A stretch of 64,000 bases of DNA from Sphingosinicella humi (GCF_003129465.1 NZ_QFFF01000001.1:2589501-2653500); one strand, 5' to 3'. Numbered from the stretch's first letter, positions 44,000 to 54,088 are shown. A program made the numbers and translations. The notes: a model not told the origin generated them from the sequence alone.

Positions 44000-44876
44000 G
44001 TTCATCGCCACCCTGATAGCAGCCCGCCGCCTTTCCAGCGGCGATATTTCCACCGCCGAGGATGCGCTGCGCGAGCATGGCATCGAGCCGATGGGCCGCA
44101 GCTGGATCGAGGCGGACGTAGCCTGCGACATCCTGTTCTCGGCCGACCCGGTCCTCGCCAAGGCGGCACTGGAGGGGCTGATCCCCGGCGTGGACCTGGT
44201 CGTCCAGGGCGAGGCGGGGCGGCGCAAGCGCCTGCTCGTTGCCGACATGGATTCGACGATGATCACCGTCGAGTGCATCGACGAGCTCGCCGACTATGCC
44301 GGTCGCAAGGCCGAAGTCGCCGAAGTCACAGAGCGTGCCATGCGCGGCGAGATCGATTTCGAGGCCGCCCTTCGCGAGCGCGTCATCCTCCTCAAGGGGC
44401 TGGAGGAAGCCGTTCTCGACCGCTGCCACGCCGAGCGGGTGCGGATCACGCCGGGTGCCCGGGCGCTGGTCCGGACCATGCGGCGGGAGGGCGCTTACTG
44501 CCTGCTCGTCTCCGGTGGATTCTCGCGTTTCGCGGATCAGGTGGCGAGCGCCATCGGTTTCAACCTCGCCGCTTCAAACAGGCTGTTGATCGAGGAAGGA
44601 AGGCTCACCGGTCTGGTCGAGGAGCCGATCCTGGCCTCCGAAGGCAAAGTTGAGGCCTTGGTCAATGCGGCCGCCCAGCAGCAGGTCGACCTTGCCGATT
44701 GCCTCGCCATCGGCGACGGCGCCAACGACATACCGATGCTGCAAGCCGCGGGCCTCGGCATCGCCTACCATGCCAAGCCGAAGGTCGCCGCAGGCGCGGA
44801 CGCGCGGATCGAGCATGGCGACCTCAGCGCCTTGCTCTTCGCGCAAGGCTATTCACGGGACGATTGGGAGGCCTGA
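43998..44876 (+). CDS. serB: Phosphoserine phosphatase
   Basis: SerB makes L-serine from phosphoserine. The 292-residue HAD-superfamily protein has the nucleophile motif [11 protein letters not shown] (Asp83, Asp85), the conserved [13 protein letters not shown] and the metal-binding DGANDIPML. The N-terminal 75 residues form a regulatory ACT-like domain, as in E. coli SerB. The start at 43998 overlaps the miaA start on the opposite strand. The next gene, a PilZ protein, is convergent. Confidence 0.95.
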   Translation: MFIATLIAARRLSSGDISTAEDALREHGIEPMGRSWIEADVACDILFSADPVLAKAALEGLIPGVDLVVQGEAGRRKRLLVADMDSTMITVECIDELADYAGRKAEVAEVTERAMRGEIDFEAALRERVILLKGLEEAVLDRCHAERVRITPGARALVRTMRREGAYCLLVSGGFSRFADQVASAIGFNLAASNRLLIEEGRLTGLVEEPILASEGKVEALVNAAAQQQVDLADCLAIGDGANDIPMLQAAGLGIAYHAKPKVAAGADARIEHGDLSALLFAQGYSRDDWEA

Positions 44877-44889
44877 AGGGGAGGCCGGC

Positions 44890-45192
44890 TCATATCCGAG
44901 GTGATGGCGGCGAGCGCGAAGGCAACCGACTGCTCGCCGCTTCGAAGCCGATGGCGATGCCGTCGTCGGCGACCGAGCATACCGTCCCGGCAATCGCGCC
45001 GGCTTCCGGATGCTGGAGCTCGACACCAGCGCCGAGCGGCGGACGGGCGTTGGTTTCGAGGAAGGCGCCGGTGGCGGAGACGTCGCGCAGCGCCGCCGGC
45101 GTCGGCAGGTCGGCGATCAGCACGCACATGCTGCGTCGCCGCCATCGTGATGCCATGGCCGACGCGCCGACAAATTGCGGCCTTGCTCCCAT
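44890..45192 (-). CDS. Small PilZ-domain protein
   Basis: A 100-residue protein with a compact PilZ fold: SRWRRRSMCVLIADL, then DVSATGAFLETNAR (DxSxxG motif), then DDGIAIGFEA. The N-terminal basic cluster may supply the RxxxR half of the c-di-GMP site, though the match is partial (RWRRR). The ribosome-binding site GGGAGGA is strong. No enzyme of c-di-GMP metabolism is in the window. It is transcribed toward serB. Confidence 0.75.
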   Translation of the reverse strand: MGARPQFVGASAMASRWRRRSMCVLIADLPTPAALRDVSATGAFLETNARPPLGAGVELQHPEAGAIAGTVCSVADDGIAIGFEAASSRLPSRSPPSPRI

Positions 45193-45269
45193 CGTTCCTC
45201 CCCCTCGATACGCTTCCCCGCGGCGACGCTAGGGGAGGGGGCACGAAAAATTCGTTAAGCTGGCGCTCC

Positions 45270-46190
45270 CTAGGGCGCGACGATGTAGCAGCCCTGTCCC
45301 GCCGCCTTGACCGAAGCGCAAAGGCCCTCCGCGGCGGCTTTGTCGGCCAAAGGCCCGACGCGCAGGCGGGTCAGCTTGCCCGCGGGTTCGTAATAAGGGT
45401 GCAAGCCCTTGAGAGCCGCGATCTTCTTGCTCGCGGCCGTCCATTGCTCGCGCGCGGAATCGGCGCTGCTATAGGCACCCAGTTGGACGCGCCAGCGGCC
45501 GGTTGCGACGGGAGCCGCTGCGGGTTTTGCGGCAGGGGTCTTGGCGGCAGGAGCGGGCTTCGCCGCTCCGGCGACCCGGGGCGGCTTCGGTGCCGGTCCC
45601 TTGGGCGGGCTGGCTACGCTGCCGCCATTCCCGATCTGCCGAGCCAGAGCTATGCCCTTCTGGCGGTCGGCGGCGGGAACATATTTGTCCATTTCGGCCA
45701 GGCTATTCGCGGCGGGAGGCAGACCGGCGGCGGCAGCGCGCGTCATCATCGCGTAGGCGCGCGGCCAGTCTTTGGCCACGAGATCGCCATTGAAGTGCGC
45801 CGTGCCGAGCACATAGAGCGCGCGCGGATCGCCCCGGTCCGCCGCCTTCTTGATCCAGGGCATCGCTTCGGCGCGCTTGCCCGTATCGAACAGTAGGATG
45901 CCGAGATTGGCCTGCGCCTTCTCATGGCCCTGCTGCGCGGCCTTTTGATACCAGCTTTGCGTGATGCGAAGGTCCTTGGGCACGCCTTTGCCGAAGCGAT
46001 AGGCCTGGCCCATGTTGAACTGCGCGTCGGCGTCGCCTTTGTCGGCGAGCGGGCGCCATTCGGCGACAGCGGCGGTGAAATTGCCGGCGTTCCAGGCGTC
46101 GACGCCCGCCTTGACGTCGGCGGCGGCGGGCGCGGCAAGGAAGGCCGCAACAGCGGTCGCGGCGATGAACAGATATTGGCGATGATGCAT
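45270..46190 (-). CDS. Exported Sel1-repeat protein with SPOR domain
   Basis: A 306-residue protein. A signal peptide (cleavage near AAPAAA, residue 24) is followed by four Sel1-type repeats (about 30-180), for example DADAQFNMGQAYRFGKGV and HEKAQANLGILLFDTG. An Ala/Pro/Lys linker comes next, then a C-terminal SPOR domain from about 232 (WRVQLGAYSSADSAREQW). SPOR domains bind denuded glycan strands at the septum, so the protein should sit at division sites in the periplasm. It diverges from the ParA gene, 195 bases away. The conserved start is the ATG at 46190. Confidence 0.85.
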   Translation of the reverse strand: MHHRQYLFIAATAVAAFLAAPAAADVKAGVDAWNAGNFTAAVAEWRPLADKGDADAQFNMGQAYRFGKGVPKDLRITQSWYQKAAQQGHEKAQANLGILLFDTGKRAEAMPWIKKAADRGDPRALYVLGTAHFNGDLVAKDWPRAYAMMTRAAAAGLPPAANSLAEMDKYVPAADRQKGIALARQIGNGGSVASPPKGPAPKPPRVAGAAKPAPAAKTPAAKPAAAPVATGRWRVQLGAYSSADSAREQWTAASKKIAALKGLHPYYEPAGKLTRLRVGPLADKAAAEGLCASVKAAGQGCYIVAP

Positions 46191-46319
46191 TCTGAAACCC
46201 TCCCCCAGGGCCGACAAGTCACGGACTTATCTAGCGGAAAAATGCTTAAGCCGTTCTTTACATAAAAATCAGCGGCTTCGCCATGGCCGGCCCCACACCG
46301 CCATTCCCTCGCCGGGATG

Positions 46320-46334
46320 TTAACCAGATTTTAG
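46320..46334. promoter_or_regulatory. CtrA-like site ahead of the ParA operon
   Basis: TTAA, seven bases, TTAG: one mismatch to TTAA-N7-TTAA, ending 51 bases before the ParA start codon at 46386. It would give cell-cycle control of the ParA/RHH/TPR-SPOR unit. Confidence 0.4.
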
Positions 46335-46385
46335 CAGCCACGGGCGCAATTCATATCCCGAAGGTCCGCGAACCGAGGGGAAATC

Positions 46386-47105
46386 ATGCGCGTCTTGGCA
46401 CTGTCGTCTCAGAAAGGTGGATCGGGCAAGACCACCCTGTCCGGCCATCTGGCCGTGCAGGCGCAGCGCGTCGGCCACGGCCCCGTCTGCCTTATCGATA
46501 TCGATCCGCAAGGCTCGCTCGCCGATTGGTGGAACGAGCGCGAGGATGAAATGCCCGCTTTCGCCCAGACCACTGTCGCGCGCCTCGCCGCCGACCTCGA
46601 GGTGCTGCGCCAGCAGGGCTTCCGCCTCGCCGTCATCGACACGCCGCCGGCCATCACCATGGCGATCCAGAGCGTCATCCAGGTGGCCGAGTTGATTGTC
46701 ATTCCGACTCGCCCCAGCCCGCACGACCTGCGCGCCGTGGGCGCCACGGTCGATCTCTGCGAACGCGCCGGCAAGCCGCTCATCTTCGTCGTCAACGCGG
46801 CGACGCCCAAGGCGAAGATCACCTACGAGGCCGCCGTCGCCCTGTCGCAGCACGGCACGGTGGCGCCGGTAACGCTCCACCACCGCACCGATTTCGCCGC
46901 CTCGATGATCGATGGCCGCACGGTGATGGAGGTCGACCCCAACGGCAAGTCGGCCCGCGAGGTCGCCGAGCTGTGGGACTATATTTCCGACCGGCTCGAA
47001 AAGAATTTCCGCCGCACCGTCTTTGCCGCTCCGGGCGGCATCTCGCCGCACGCGCTGCAGCGTCCCGCGGCGGGCGGTTTCGGCCGCCGCGTGGTGGGCC
47101 AGTAA
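46386..47105 (+). CDS. Orphan ParA-family ATPase
   Basis: A 239-residue ParA/MinD-type ATPase without an N-terminal DNA-binding domain, as in type Ib plasmid ParA and in cargo-positioning ATPases. The Walker A box is SQKGGSGKTT (residues 8-17); Walker A' is CLIDIDPQGSLADWW and Walker B is AVIDTPPA. It is not the chromosome-segregation ParA, since no ParB follows; the next gene encodes a ribbon-helix-helix protein. It should dimerise on ATP, bind DNA non-specifically and move a partner. A CtrA-like site precedes it. Confidence 0.88.
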   Translation: MRVLALSSQKGGSGKTTLSGHLAVQAQRVGHGPVCLIDIDPQGSLADWWNEREDEMPAFAQTTVARLAADLEVLRQQGFRLAVIDTPPAITMAIQSVIQVAELIVIPTRPSPHDLRAVGATVDLCERAGKPLIFVVNAATPKAKITYEAAVALSQHGTVAPVTLHHRTDFAASMIDGRTVMEVDPNGKSAREVAELWDYISDRLEKNFRRTVFAAPGGISPHALQRPAAGGFGRRVVGQ

Positions 47106-47121
47106 GGTGGGAGGCCGGGTG

Positions 47122-47766
47122 ATGAGCGAGCCCAAGCCCTTCGCGTCCCTCTCATCGGGCCTGCTCGCCCGCAAGGGCGCGGCCAAGCCGGCCATGCGCC
47201 CGCAAGGCTTCGGCCAGATGGGCATGGGCATGGAGGATCTCGGCTGGAACGACATGGGCTACGCGCCGCCGGCTCCGGCGGAGCCTTTGGCTGCCTATGA
47301 GAACGATATCCCCGAGCGCGTGCCGAGCAAGATTTCGGCCCTGACCCCGGCGCCCAAGCCGGGCGAGGAGCCCAGCGCCGAGCTCGACGAGCATGAGGAG
47401 ATGGATTTCACCCCTCCGCCCGTCGTCGAGCAGCAGCGCGCGATCGAAGCGAGCTTCGCCGGCGCCAAGGAAGAGCCGGCGGCGGAAAAGATCCAGGTGC
47501 CGCTCAGGAAGACCAAGGCTCGGAAAGCTGCCGACGTGGTCACCCTGCCGGCGCGACCGCGCCAGGAAGCCGGCGCGAAGGCCAAGGCGGCCTTCACCCT
47601 CCGGCTCGACGCGGAACGCCATCTGAAATTGCGGCTCGCCTGCGCGGTCACCAACCGCTCGGCGCAGCAGATCGTCAGCGAGGCGCTCGACGATCTCCTC
47701 GATTCGCTGCCCGAGCTCGATGCGCTTGCGGGCCAGGTGCCGAAGAGACTCGGCAAGCCAAGCTGA
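47122..47766 (+). CDS. Ribbon-helix-helix protein with long disordered N-terminus, candidate ParA partner
   Basis: A 214-residue protein in two parts. Residues 1-150 are low-complexity, rich in Pro, Glu, Ala, Gly and Met, with a basic leader MSEPKPFASLSSGLLARKGAAK. The C-terminal 50 residues (FTLRLDAERHLKLRLACAVTNRSAQQIVSEALDDLL) look like a ribbon-helix-helix DNA-binding fold. The layout is like small partner proteins of type Ib ParA, whose flexible basic N-terminus stimulates the ATPase. It starts 17 bases after the ParA gene. I recognise no named homologue. Confidence 0.75.
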   Translation: MSEPKPFASLSSGLLARKGAAKPAMRPQGFGQMGMGMEDLGWNDMGYAPPAPAEPLAAYENDIPERVPSKISALTPAPKPGEEPSAELDEHEEMDFTPPPVVEQQRAIEASFAGAKEEPAAEKIQVPLRKTKARKAADVVTLPARPRQEAGAKAKAAFTLRLDAERHLKLRLACAVTNRSAQQIVSEALDDLLDSLPELDALAGQVPKRLGKPS

Positions 47767-47783
47767 GAAGCGGAGTCGTCATC

Positions 47784-49151
47784 ATGAACAACAGCGTAGC
47801 GGTTAAACTGGCGGCTTCGACCCTGGTCATCGGCATGACCATGGTCGGGTGCACGGTCTCTCCCGAAGCCTCGCGTCCGGCGAGCCTGTCGGCCAAGGGG
47901 CCGCAGACGGGGCAGCAGGCGGCGGCCCACTACGCCCAGGCCGAGCAGGCTCTGCGGCAGGGCAAGCTCACCGACGCGCTTGTCCATGTCGAAAAAGCGG
48001 TCGAGCTCGAGCCGCGCGACGTCGGCTACCGCCTGTCGCTCGCCGACCTCTACCTCAAGAACGGCCGCTTCCGCTCCGCAGCAACCAGCTTCAACGACGT
48101 GCTGACCCTTCAGCCGGGCCATGAGCGCGCCGCGCTGAGTCTGGCACTGACGCAGATCGCGCTGGGCAATCGCTACCAGGCGACGACGCAGCTCGATCAA
48201 CTCGCCGAAACCGCAAAGCCGGGCGATGTCGGTCTTGCCTACGCGCTGGCGGGTGAAACCGACCGGGCAATCGCGCTGCTCGAGCCCGCCGCCCGCGCGC
48301 CGGGCGCCGATGCTCGGGTCCGCCAGAATCTGGCGCTGGCCTACGCTCTGGCGGGCGACTGGCTGAAGGCGCGCACGACCGCCGCGCAGGACGTCTCGCC
48401 CGCCCAGATCGACGAGCGGATGGCGCAATGGGCCGCGATGGCCAATCCGGAGGCGAGCTGGACGCAGGTTGCGAGCCTGATCGGAGTCACGCCGGTGCAG
48501 GATCCGGGGCAGCCGGTGCGCCTTGCCTTGGCGCCGCAGGCTGATGACGTCCGCTTCGCTGAAGCTGCCGACGTTCCCGTCATAGCCGCCGAGCCGAAAC
48601 CGACCGAAGTCGCTTTCGCGCCGGCGCCGGAGCCGGAGGAGGCGATCGTCTCTGCGCCCGTACCGGTCGCGACTCCGGAATCTCGCTTCGCCGAAGCCGT
48701 GCAGACCTTGGTCGAGCCGCAAGCCGACCTCGCTGCCGAGAGAGCGCCGATGATCCGGGCGGCGATGTCGACCTTCGAGCCCGCCAAAAAGGCGCCGCGC
48801 ATCGTCGGCCGTACCGAGCGGCAGGAAGAGGTGAGGGCGGCGCTCGGCGCCAAGCCCAGCCGCTTCGTCGTCCAGCTCGGCGCGTTCAGCACGCCCCAAA
48901 ATGTCGAGCGCGCCTGGGTGAAGGCGATCGATCGCTACCCGGCGGCGGCCGAGCGCGTGCCGCTCAGCACCACCGTCACCATTCCGGGCCGCGGCACCTT
49001 CCATCGCCTGTCGGTTTCCGGCTTCGACTCGCGCGCGGAGGCGAACGGCCTATGCGCCTCGATCCGCGCTAAGGGCGGTGCCTGCTTCGTCCGCGAAACG
49101 GCGGGCGACGCGCCGGTGCGCTGGGCGTCGCGCTACACGCGCAACGGCTGA
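47784..49151 (+). CDS. TPR lipoprotein with SPOR domain
   Basis: A 455-residue outer-envelope protein. The lipobox MVGC gives Cys23. TPR repeats span about residues 45-215 (AEQALRQGKLTDALVHVEKAVEL and following). A long Pro/Ala/Glu linker (about 230-350) precedes a SPOR domain from about 360 (SRFVVQLGAFSTPQNVERAW) to 440. It would bind glycan at the septum from the outer or inner membrane. It follows the ribbon-helix-helix gene by 17 bases, so it is the third gene of the ParA unit and a candidate cargo or anchor. Confidence 0.85.
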   Translation: MNNSVAVKLAASTLVIGMTMVGCTVSPEASRPASLSAKGPQTGQQAAAHYAQAEQALRQGKLTDALVHVEKAVELEPRDVGYRLSLADLYLKNGRFRSAATSFNDVLTLQPGHERAALSLALTQIALGNRYQATTQLDQLAETAKPGDVGLAYALAGETDRAIALLEPAARAPGADARVRQNLALAYALAGDWLKARTTAAQDVSPAQIDERMAQWAAMANPEASWTQVASLIGVTPVQDPGQPVRLALAPQADDVRFAEAADVPVIAAEPKPTEVAFAPAPEPEEAIVSAPVPVATPESRFAEAVQTLVEPQADLAAERAPMIRAAMSTFEPAKKAPRIVGRTERQEEVRAALGAKPSRFVVQLGAFSTPQNVERAWVKAIDRYPAAAERVPLSTTVTIPGRGTFHRLSVSGFDSRAEANGLCASIRAKGGACFVRETAGDAPVRWASRYTRNG

Positions 49152-49161
49152 CGACCCTCAT

Positions 49162-49189
49162 GCCTCCCCCGTCGCCAGGCGTGGGGGGC
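49162..49189. terminator. Possible bidirectional terminator
   Basis: GCCTCCC with GGGGGGC in the short gap between the convergent TPR-SPOR and pyrB genes. No T tract, so this is tentative. Confidence 0.35.
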
Positions 49190-50122
49190 TTAGGATCGGG
49201 CGGACCGAGTGAATATGTCGAGGCAGGCCATCCGGACGGCGACCCCCATCTCGACCTGCTCCTGAATGAGCGAGCGCTTCGGGTCGTCCGCGATATCGCC
49301 GTCAATCTCGACGCCGCGGTTCATCGGCCCGGGGTGCATCACCGCCGCGTTCGGCGCCAGCCGGTCAAGCCGTTCGCGGGTCAGTCCGTAGAAGCTGTGA
49401 TAGTCGCCGAGCGACGCCGACAGCGCCTCCTCCATCCGCTCGCGCTGGATACGCAGCATCATCACCACGTCCGTTCCGGCAATACCTTCCTCGAAATCGG
49501 TGAAGGTGGAGATGCCGGCGGGTATCGAGTCGGGAAGCAGCGCTACCGGGCCCACGAGCCGCACCTCGGCGCCGAGCAGGGGCAGGGAACGCATGTTCGA
49601 ACCGGCGACGCGGCTGTGCCGGATGTCGCCGCAGATGGCGATCTTCAGTCCCTCGATCCGGCCGAAGCGGCGGCGGAGGGTAAGCGCATCGAGCAGCGCC
49701 TGGGTGGGGTGCTCGCCGCGGCCGTCGCCAGCATTGATGACCGGGCAGTCCATCACGTCGGCGACATCGGCGGCGGCGCCATTGGCTTCATGACGGATGA
49801 TCAGCACGTCGGGCCGCATCGCGTTGAGAGTGAGCGCCGTGTCGATCAAGCTCTCGCCCTTCTTCACGCTGGAGGCGGCGGCGTGAAAGTTGGCGACCTG
49901 CGCCCCCAGCCGCTTGCCGGCGATCTCGAAGGAAAAGAGCGTGCGCGTGCTGTTCTCGAAAAAGGCGTTGATCTGGGTGAGGCCGACCAGCCGCCCGTCC
50001 TGCTTGCGCGGCCGCCGATTGAACTCCACCCACTGCTCCGCCTCGTCCAGGATGATGCGGATATCGTCGGCGGACAGCCCCTCGATGCCGAGGAGGTGGC
50101 GGTGGGGAAAGGCGTTGGACAT
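49190..50122 (-). CDS. pyrB: Aspartate carbamoyltransferase catalytic subunit
   Basis: PyrB makes carbamoyl-aspartate in pyrimidine synthesis. The 310-residue protein shows the carbamoyl-phosphate loop [11 protein letters not shown] (Ser58-Thr61). [16 protein letters not shown] and the C-terminal [11 protein letters not shown] are also present. It follows mfd by 34 bases on the same strand. pyrC, its frequent partner, is not downstream; the next gene is convergent. No pyrI is present. Confidence 0.96.
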   Translation of the reverse strand: MSNAFPHRHLLGIEGLSADDIRIILDEAEQWVEFNRRPRKQDGRLVGLTQINAFFENSTRTLFSFEIAGKRLGAQVANFHAAASSVKKGESLIDTALTLNAMRPDVLIIRHEANGAAADVADVMDCPVINAGDGRGEHPTQALLDALTLRRRFGRIEGLKIAICGDIRHSRVAGSNMRSLPLLGAEVRLVGPVALLPDSIPAGISTFTDFEEGIAGTDVVMMLRIQRERMEEALSASLGDYHSFYGLTRERLDRLAPNAAVMHPGPMNRGVEIDGDIADDPKRSLIQEQVEMGVAVRMACLDIFTRSARS

Positions 50123-50156
50123 TAAAGCCGCGCTGTAGCGGGGGGACGGGCCCGGC

Positions 50157-53100
50157 TCAAGCGGGCTCGCGCTCCTTCGCCGGCCGCGTCTCCTGCACCA
50201 ATATCTTCGCCAAACCCTTGGAGAGTTGCAGCGCGCCGTTGATGCGGGCCTGCGGGTCCGGCCAGTTCCTCGAGATGACGAGCTTGCTGTCGGGGCGGAG
50301 CTTGGCCGTTCCCTTCAGCCGCTGGACATAGGCGATAAGGCCTTCGAGGTCCGGAAACTGGTCGTTGTGGAAGTGGACCAGCGCGCCCTTGGGGCCGACG
50401 TCGAGCTTCACGATCTGGGCCTTGCGGCAGATCAATTTGATCTCGATGACCTTGAGCAGGTTCTCCGTCGCTTCCGGCAGCTTGCCGAAGCGGTCGATCA
50501 GCTCGGCGGCGAAGGATTCGATCTCCTGCCGGTCCTCCAGCTCGTTCATGCGCCGGTAGAGGCCCATGCGAAGGTCGAGGTCCGGAACATAGTCCTCGGG
50601 AACCATGATCGGCGCATCTACGGTGATCTGGGGCGAGAAATCCTCGGCCCGCTCCTTTAGTCCGGCATCGCCGGCCTTGGCCTCGAGGATCGCCTCCTCC
50701 AGCATCGACTGGTAAAGCTCGAAGCCGACTTCCTTGATGTGGCCGGACTGCTCGTCGCCGAGCAGGTTGCCGGCGCCGCGTATGTCGAGGTCGTGGCTGG
50801 CGAGCTGGAAGCCCGCGCCCAGTGAATCGAGATTGGCGAGCACTTGGAGGCGCTTGTCGGCGCCTTCGGTGATGGTGCGAGTCTCGGGCGTCGTGAAATA
50901 GGCGTAGGCGCGCGTCTTGGACCGTCCGACGCGGCCACGCAGCTGGTAAAGCTGGGCGAGGCCGAAGCGGTCGGCGCGGTGGATGATGAGGGTGTTGGCG
51001 CTCGGGATGTCGAGCCCGCTTTCGACGATGGTGGTCGAGAGCAGCACGTCGTACTTGCGGTCGTAGAAGGCGGACATGCGCTCTTCGACTTCGGTCGGCG
51101 ACATCTGGCCGTGGGCGGTGATGGAGCTCACCTCAGGCACCTCGTTGCGCAGAAACTCCTCGATGTCCGGCAGGTCGGCGATGCGGGGAGCGACGAAATA
51201 GCTCTGGCCGCCGCGATAATGTTCGCGAAGCAGCGCCTCGCGGACGACGACCGGATCCCAGGGCATGACGTAGGTGCGGACCGCCAGCCGATCGACGGGC
51301 GGCGTCTGGATGACCGAAAGCTCGCGAAGGCCCGACATCGCCATCTGCAAGGTGCGCGGAATGGGCGTGGCGGTGAGCGTCAGGACATGGACGTCGGAGC
51401 GGAGCGCCTTCAGCCGCTCCTTGTGGGTGACGCCGAAGCGCTGCTCCTCGTCGACGATGACGAGCCCGAGGTTTTTGAACTCGATACCCTTGGCGAGGAT
51501 GGCGTGGGTGCCGATGACGATGTCGACCTTGCCGTCCTTGATGCCCTCCTTGGTCGCCTTGGCCTCGGCGGCGGGGACCAGGCGGGAGAGGCGGCCGATC
51601 TCGATCGGGAAGCCGTGGAAGCGTTCCTTGAAGGTGTTGTAATGCTGTCGGGCGAGGAGGGTGGTCGGGCAGACGAGCGCCACCTGCATCCCGGCCATGG
51701 CGGCGATGAAGGCCGCGCGCAGCGCGACCTCGGTCTTGCCGAAGCCCACGTCGCCGCAGACGAGCCGGTCCATCGGCTTGCCGGCGCCGAGATCGCCGAT
51801 GACGTCGCCGATCGCCCGGTCCTGATCGTCCGTCTCCTCATAGGGAAAGCGGTCGGCGAAGGCGGCATAGCCGGTATCGGGCTCGGCGACGGCGCCGGCC
51901 CGGAGCGCCCGTTCGGCCGCGGTCTTGATCAGCTCGCCGGCGATCTCGCGAATCCGCTCCTTCATCCGCGACTTCCGCCGCTGCCAGGCTTCGCCGCCGA
52001 GCTTGTCGAGGGTCACGCCCTCGCTCTCGCTGCCGTAGCGGGAGAGGACTTCGAGATTTTCGACCGGGACGTAAAGCTTGTCGCCGCCGGAATAGGAAAG
52101 GGCAACGCAGTCGTGCGGCGCCTTCTGCACCGGAATCTGCATCAGCCCTTCGTAGCGGCCGATGCCGTGGTCGGCATGGACGACGAGATCGCCGGGGGTG
52201 AGAGTGGCGAGTTCGGTGAGGAAGGCGTCGGCGCTCTTCTTGCGCTTGCGACGGCGCACCAGGCGATCGCCGAGCATGTCCTGCTCGGTGAGCAGCGCGA
52301 CCTCCTGAGTGGTGAATCCATGGTCGAGCTGGATGACGGTCAGGGCGACGCTACCTCCCCTCCCGCTTGCGGGAGGGGATTGAGGGGAGGGCTTGTCGGG
52401 TGTGGCAGCGCGCGACTTGACAGGCCCTCCCCCAGCCCCTCCCGCTGGCGGGAGGGGAGAGGAAGCACCCAAAGCTTCCTGCCAGGTGTCGGCCAGGGCG
52501 AGCTTCTTCAGTCCATGGTCCTCGAGCAGGCCCTTCAACCGCTCTCGCGCGCCGTTGGAATAGCTCGCCAGAACGACCTTGTGCTTCGCGCGCCTGAGAT
52601 CGGCGACATGCGCCGCGACCGCCTCATAGAGATTGGCGTTCTGCGCCCGCTCCGGCGCGAAATCGCGGGGACCGTCCACCCCGAAATCAAGGACGCTGGC
52701 GCTTTCCGGCTCGTGGAAAGGCGTGGTCTGGTGGAGCGGCCGCTCGGCGATGATCCGCTCCCATTCCTCCCGGCCGAGATAGAGCGTGCCCGGCTCCAGC
52801 GGACGATAGCTGCCCGGGTCCGACGACTGCGCCCGCGTGCGGTTCTGGTAATAATCCTCGATCGCCTCGAAGCGGGCGTCCGCGGCGCGGGAGTCATGAG
52901 CGTCGCGGACGATGAGGTCGTCCTCCGAGAGATGATCGAACAGAGTGGCGAGCTTCTCCTCGAACAGTGGCAGCCAGTGATCGAGGCCGCTGAGGCGACG
53001 GCCTTCGGAGATCGCCTGGTAGAGCGGGTCGCCGGTCGCGGTGGCGCCGAACAGTTCGCGGTAGCGGGACCGGAAGCGCTTGATGCTCCCTTCGTCGAGC

Positions 53101-53753
53101 AGGGTCTCGGAGGCGGGGAGGAGGGTAAAGCCGTCCACCGAGCCGATGGTGCGCTGGGTGGCGGGGTCGAAACGGCGGACGCTCTCGATTTCGTCGCCGA
53201 AGAAGTCGAGGCGCAGCGCCTCCTCCTCGCCGGAGGGGAAGAGGTCCACCAGACCGCCGCGCACCGCATATTCGCCGGCGTCGGCGACGGTATCGGTGCG
53301 CATGTAGCCATTGGCCCGGAGCAGCACGCCAAGCTTGTCGCGATCGATGCGTTCGCCGGGAGCGAGTCGGGCGACGAGCTGGCGGATCCGGAACGGGGTA
53401 AGCGTGCGCTGGGTCGCGGCGTTGACGGTGGTGACGAGAAGCTGGGGCTTGTCGCTCTTGCGCTGCAGCGCGTGGAGCGTGGCCAAGCGTTCCGACGACG
53501 TTCGCAGCGAGGGCGAGGCGCGATCGTAGGGGAGGCAGTCCCAGGCCGGGAAGGACAGCGTCTCCAGCTCCGGCGCGAAATAATGGGCGGCGTCGACGAT
53601 GGCACGCATCGCCGCTTCGTCGGGCGCGATGAAGACGGCGCGTCCCTTCGCGGCGCGCGCCAAGTCGGCGGCGAGCCAGGGCAGGAATCCGGCCGGGGCG
53701 CCGGCCAGCGTGATCGGCCTGTCGGCCGCGAGGATCGTCTTGAGGTCGGTCAC
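50157..53753 (-). CDS. mfd: Transcription-repair coupling factor Mfd
   Basis: Mfd removes stalled RNA polymerase and recruits UvrA. The 1198-residue protein shows the UvrB-like N-terminal part, the RNA polymerase-interacting domain ([14 protein letters not shown]) and a RecG-like motor with Walker [17 protein letters not shown]. The DEEQRFGV box and the TRG-type C-terminus follow. Residues about 430-467 ([21 protein letters not shown] and flanks) are not part of the family; they are encoded by a palindromic repeat inserted in frame. The gene lies between sdhE and pyrB in one transcription unit. Confidence 0.95.
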   Translation of the reverse strand: MTDLKTILAADRPITLAGAPAGFLPWLAADLARAAKGRAVFIAPDEAAMRAIVDAAHYFAPELETLSFPAWDCLPYDRASPSLRTSSERLATLHALQRKSDKPQLLVTTVNAATQRTLTPFRIRQLVARLAPGERIDRDKLGVLLRANGYMRTDTVADAGEYAVRGGLVDLFPSGEEEALRLDFFGDEIESVRRFDPATQRTIGSVDGFTLLPASETLLDEGSIKRFRSRYRELFGATATGDPLYQAISEGRRLSGLDHWLPLFEEKLATLFDHLSEDDLIVRDAHDSRAADARFEAIEDYYQNRTRAQSSDPGSYRPLEPGTLYLGREEWERIIAERPLHQTTPFHEPESASVLDFGVDGPRDFAPERAQNANLYEAVAAHVADLRRAKHKVVLASYSNGARERLKGLLEDHGLKKLALADTWQEALGASSPLPPAGGAGGGPVKSRAATPDKPSPQSPPASGRGGSVALTVIQLDHGFTTQEVALLTEQDMLGDRLVRRRKRKKSADAFLTELATLTPGDLVVHADHGIGRYEGLMQIPVQKAPHDCVALSYSGGDKLYVPVENLEVLSRYGSESEGVTLDKLGGEAWQRRKSRMKERIREIAGELIKTAAERALRAGAVAEPDTGYAAFADRFPYEETDDQDRAIGDVIGDLGAGKPMDRLVCGDVGFGKTEVALRAAFIAAMAGMQVALVCPTTLLARQHYNTFKERFHGFPIEIGRLSRLVPAAEAKATKEGIKDGKVDIVIGTHAILAKGIEFKNLGLVIVDEEQRFGVTHKERLKALRSDVHVLTLTATPIPRTLQMAMSGLRELSVIQTPPVDRLAVRTYVMPWDPVVVREALLREHYRGGQSYFVAPRIADLPDIEEFLRNEVPEVSSITAHGQMSPTEVEERMSAFYDRKYDVLLSTTIVESGLDIPSANTLIIHRADRFGLAQLYQLRGRVGRSKTRAYAYFTTPETRTITEGADKRLQVLANLDSLGAGFQLASHDLDIRGAGNLLGDEQSGHIKEVGFELYQSMLEEAILEAKAGDAGLKERAEDFSPQITVDAPIMVPEDYVPDLDLRMGLYRRMNELEDRQEIESFAAELIDRFGKLPEATENLLKVIEIKLICRKAQIVKLDVGPKGALVHFHNDQFPDLEGLIAYVQRLKGTAKLRPDSKLVISRNWPDPQARINGALQLSKGLAKILVQETRPAKEREPA
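52357..52457. repeat. Paired palindromic repeat inserted in frame within mfd
   Basis: Two near-identical 22-base palindromes, CCCCTCCCGC and GCGGGAGGGG arms, lie at 52357-52378 and 52436-52457. The sequences beside them also match as inverted copies, so the whole insert is one large hyphenated inverted repeat (REP doublet). It adds about 35 codons without a stop. Confidence 0.85.
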
Positions 53754-54020
53754 TTATTCGGGGTGCTCGATATAGTTGAGGGCCTTGAGCCGGCGCATCA
53801 TCGCCCCGTCCCAGCGCTCCGGCACGGGCTGGGTTCCGATCGCCCAGGCCATGATGTCGACGTCCTGCTCCTCGAGGAACGCCTCGTACCAGTCGATCTC
53901 CGCGTCGCTCCAGCCTTCATGATGCCGGTCGAAAAATCCGCCGATCAGCAGGTCGGCCTCCTTGGTACCGCGATGCCAGGCGCGGAAGCGGAGACGTTTG
54001 AGGCGGGCTTCGCGGTCCAT
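53754..54020 (-). CDS. sdhE: FAD assembly factor SdhE
   Basis: An 88-residue protein of the SdhE/DUF339 family, which promotes covalent attachment of FAD to succinate dehydrogenase. The signature is RLRFRAWHRGTKEADLLIGGF, with the RGxxE motif at residues 17-21, and a hydrophilic C-terminal helix with WYEAFLEEQDVDIMAWAIG. It abuts mfd with no gap and diverges from recG. This grouping with recG and mfd recurs in sphingomonads. Confidence 0.94.
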   Translation of the reverse strand: MDREARLKRLRFRAWHRGTKEADLLIGGFFDRHHEGWSDAEIDWYEAFLEEQDVDIMAWAIGTQPVPERWDGAMMRRLKALNYIEHPE

Positions 54021-54088
54021 GGGGCTCCAACGTGGAAAGGCCGCTCTGGTGAAACCAGGCGGCTTTGAATAGGAACGCTCACTTAGTC

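Noticed and set aside
47122-47766. Ribbon-helix-helix protein as an antitoxin
   Set aside because: No small toxin gene is adjacent; both neighbours (ParA and TPR-SPOR lipoprotein) fit a ParA-partner role better.
50844-54068. Very long plus-strand open frame (about 1070 codons) opposite mfd
   Set aside because: It is the shadow of mfd: arginine/glycine-rich composition, no family motifs, and a clear mfd gene on the other strand.
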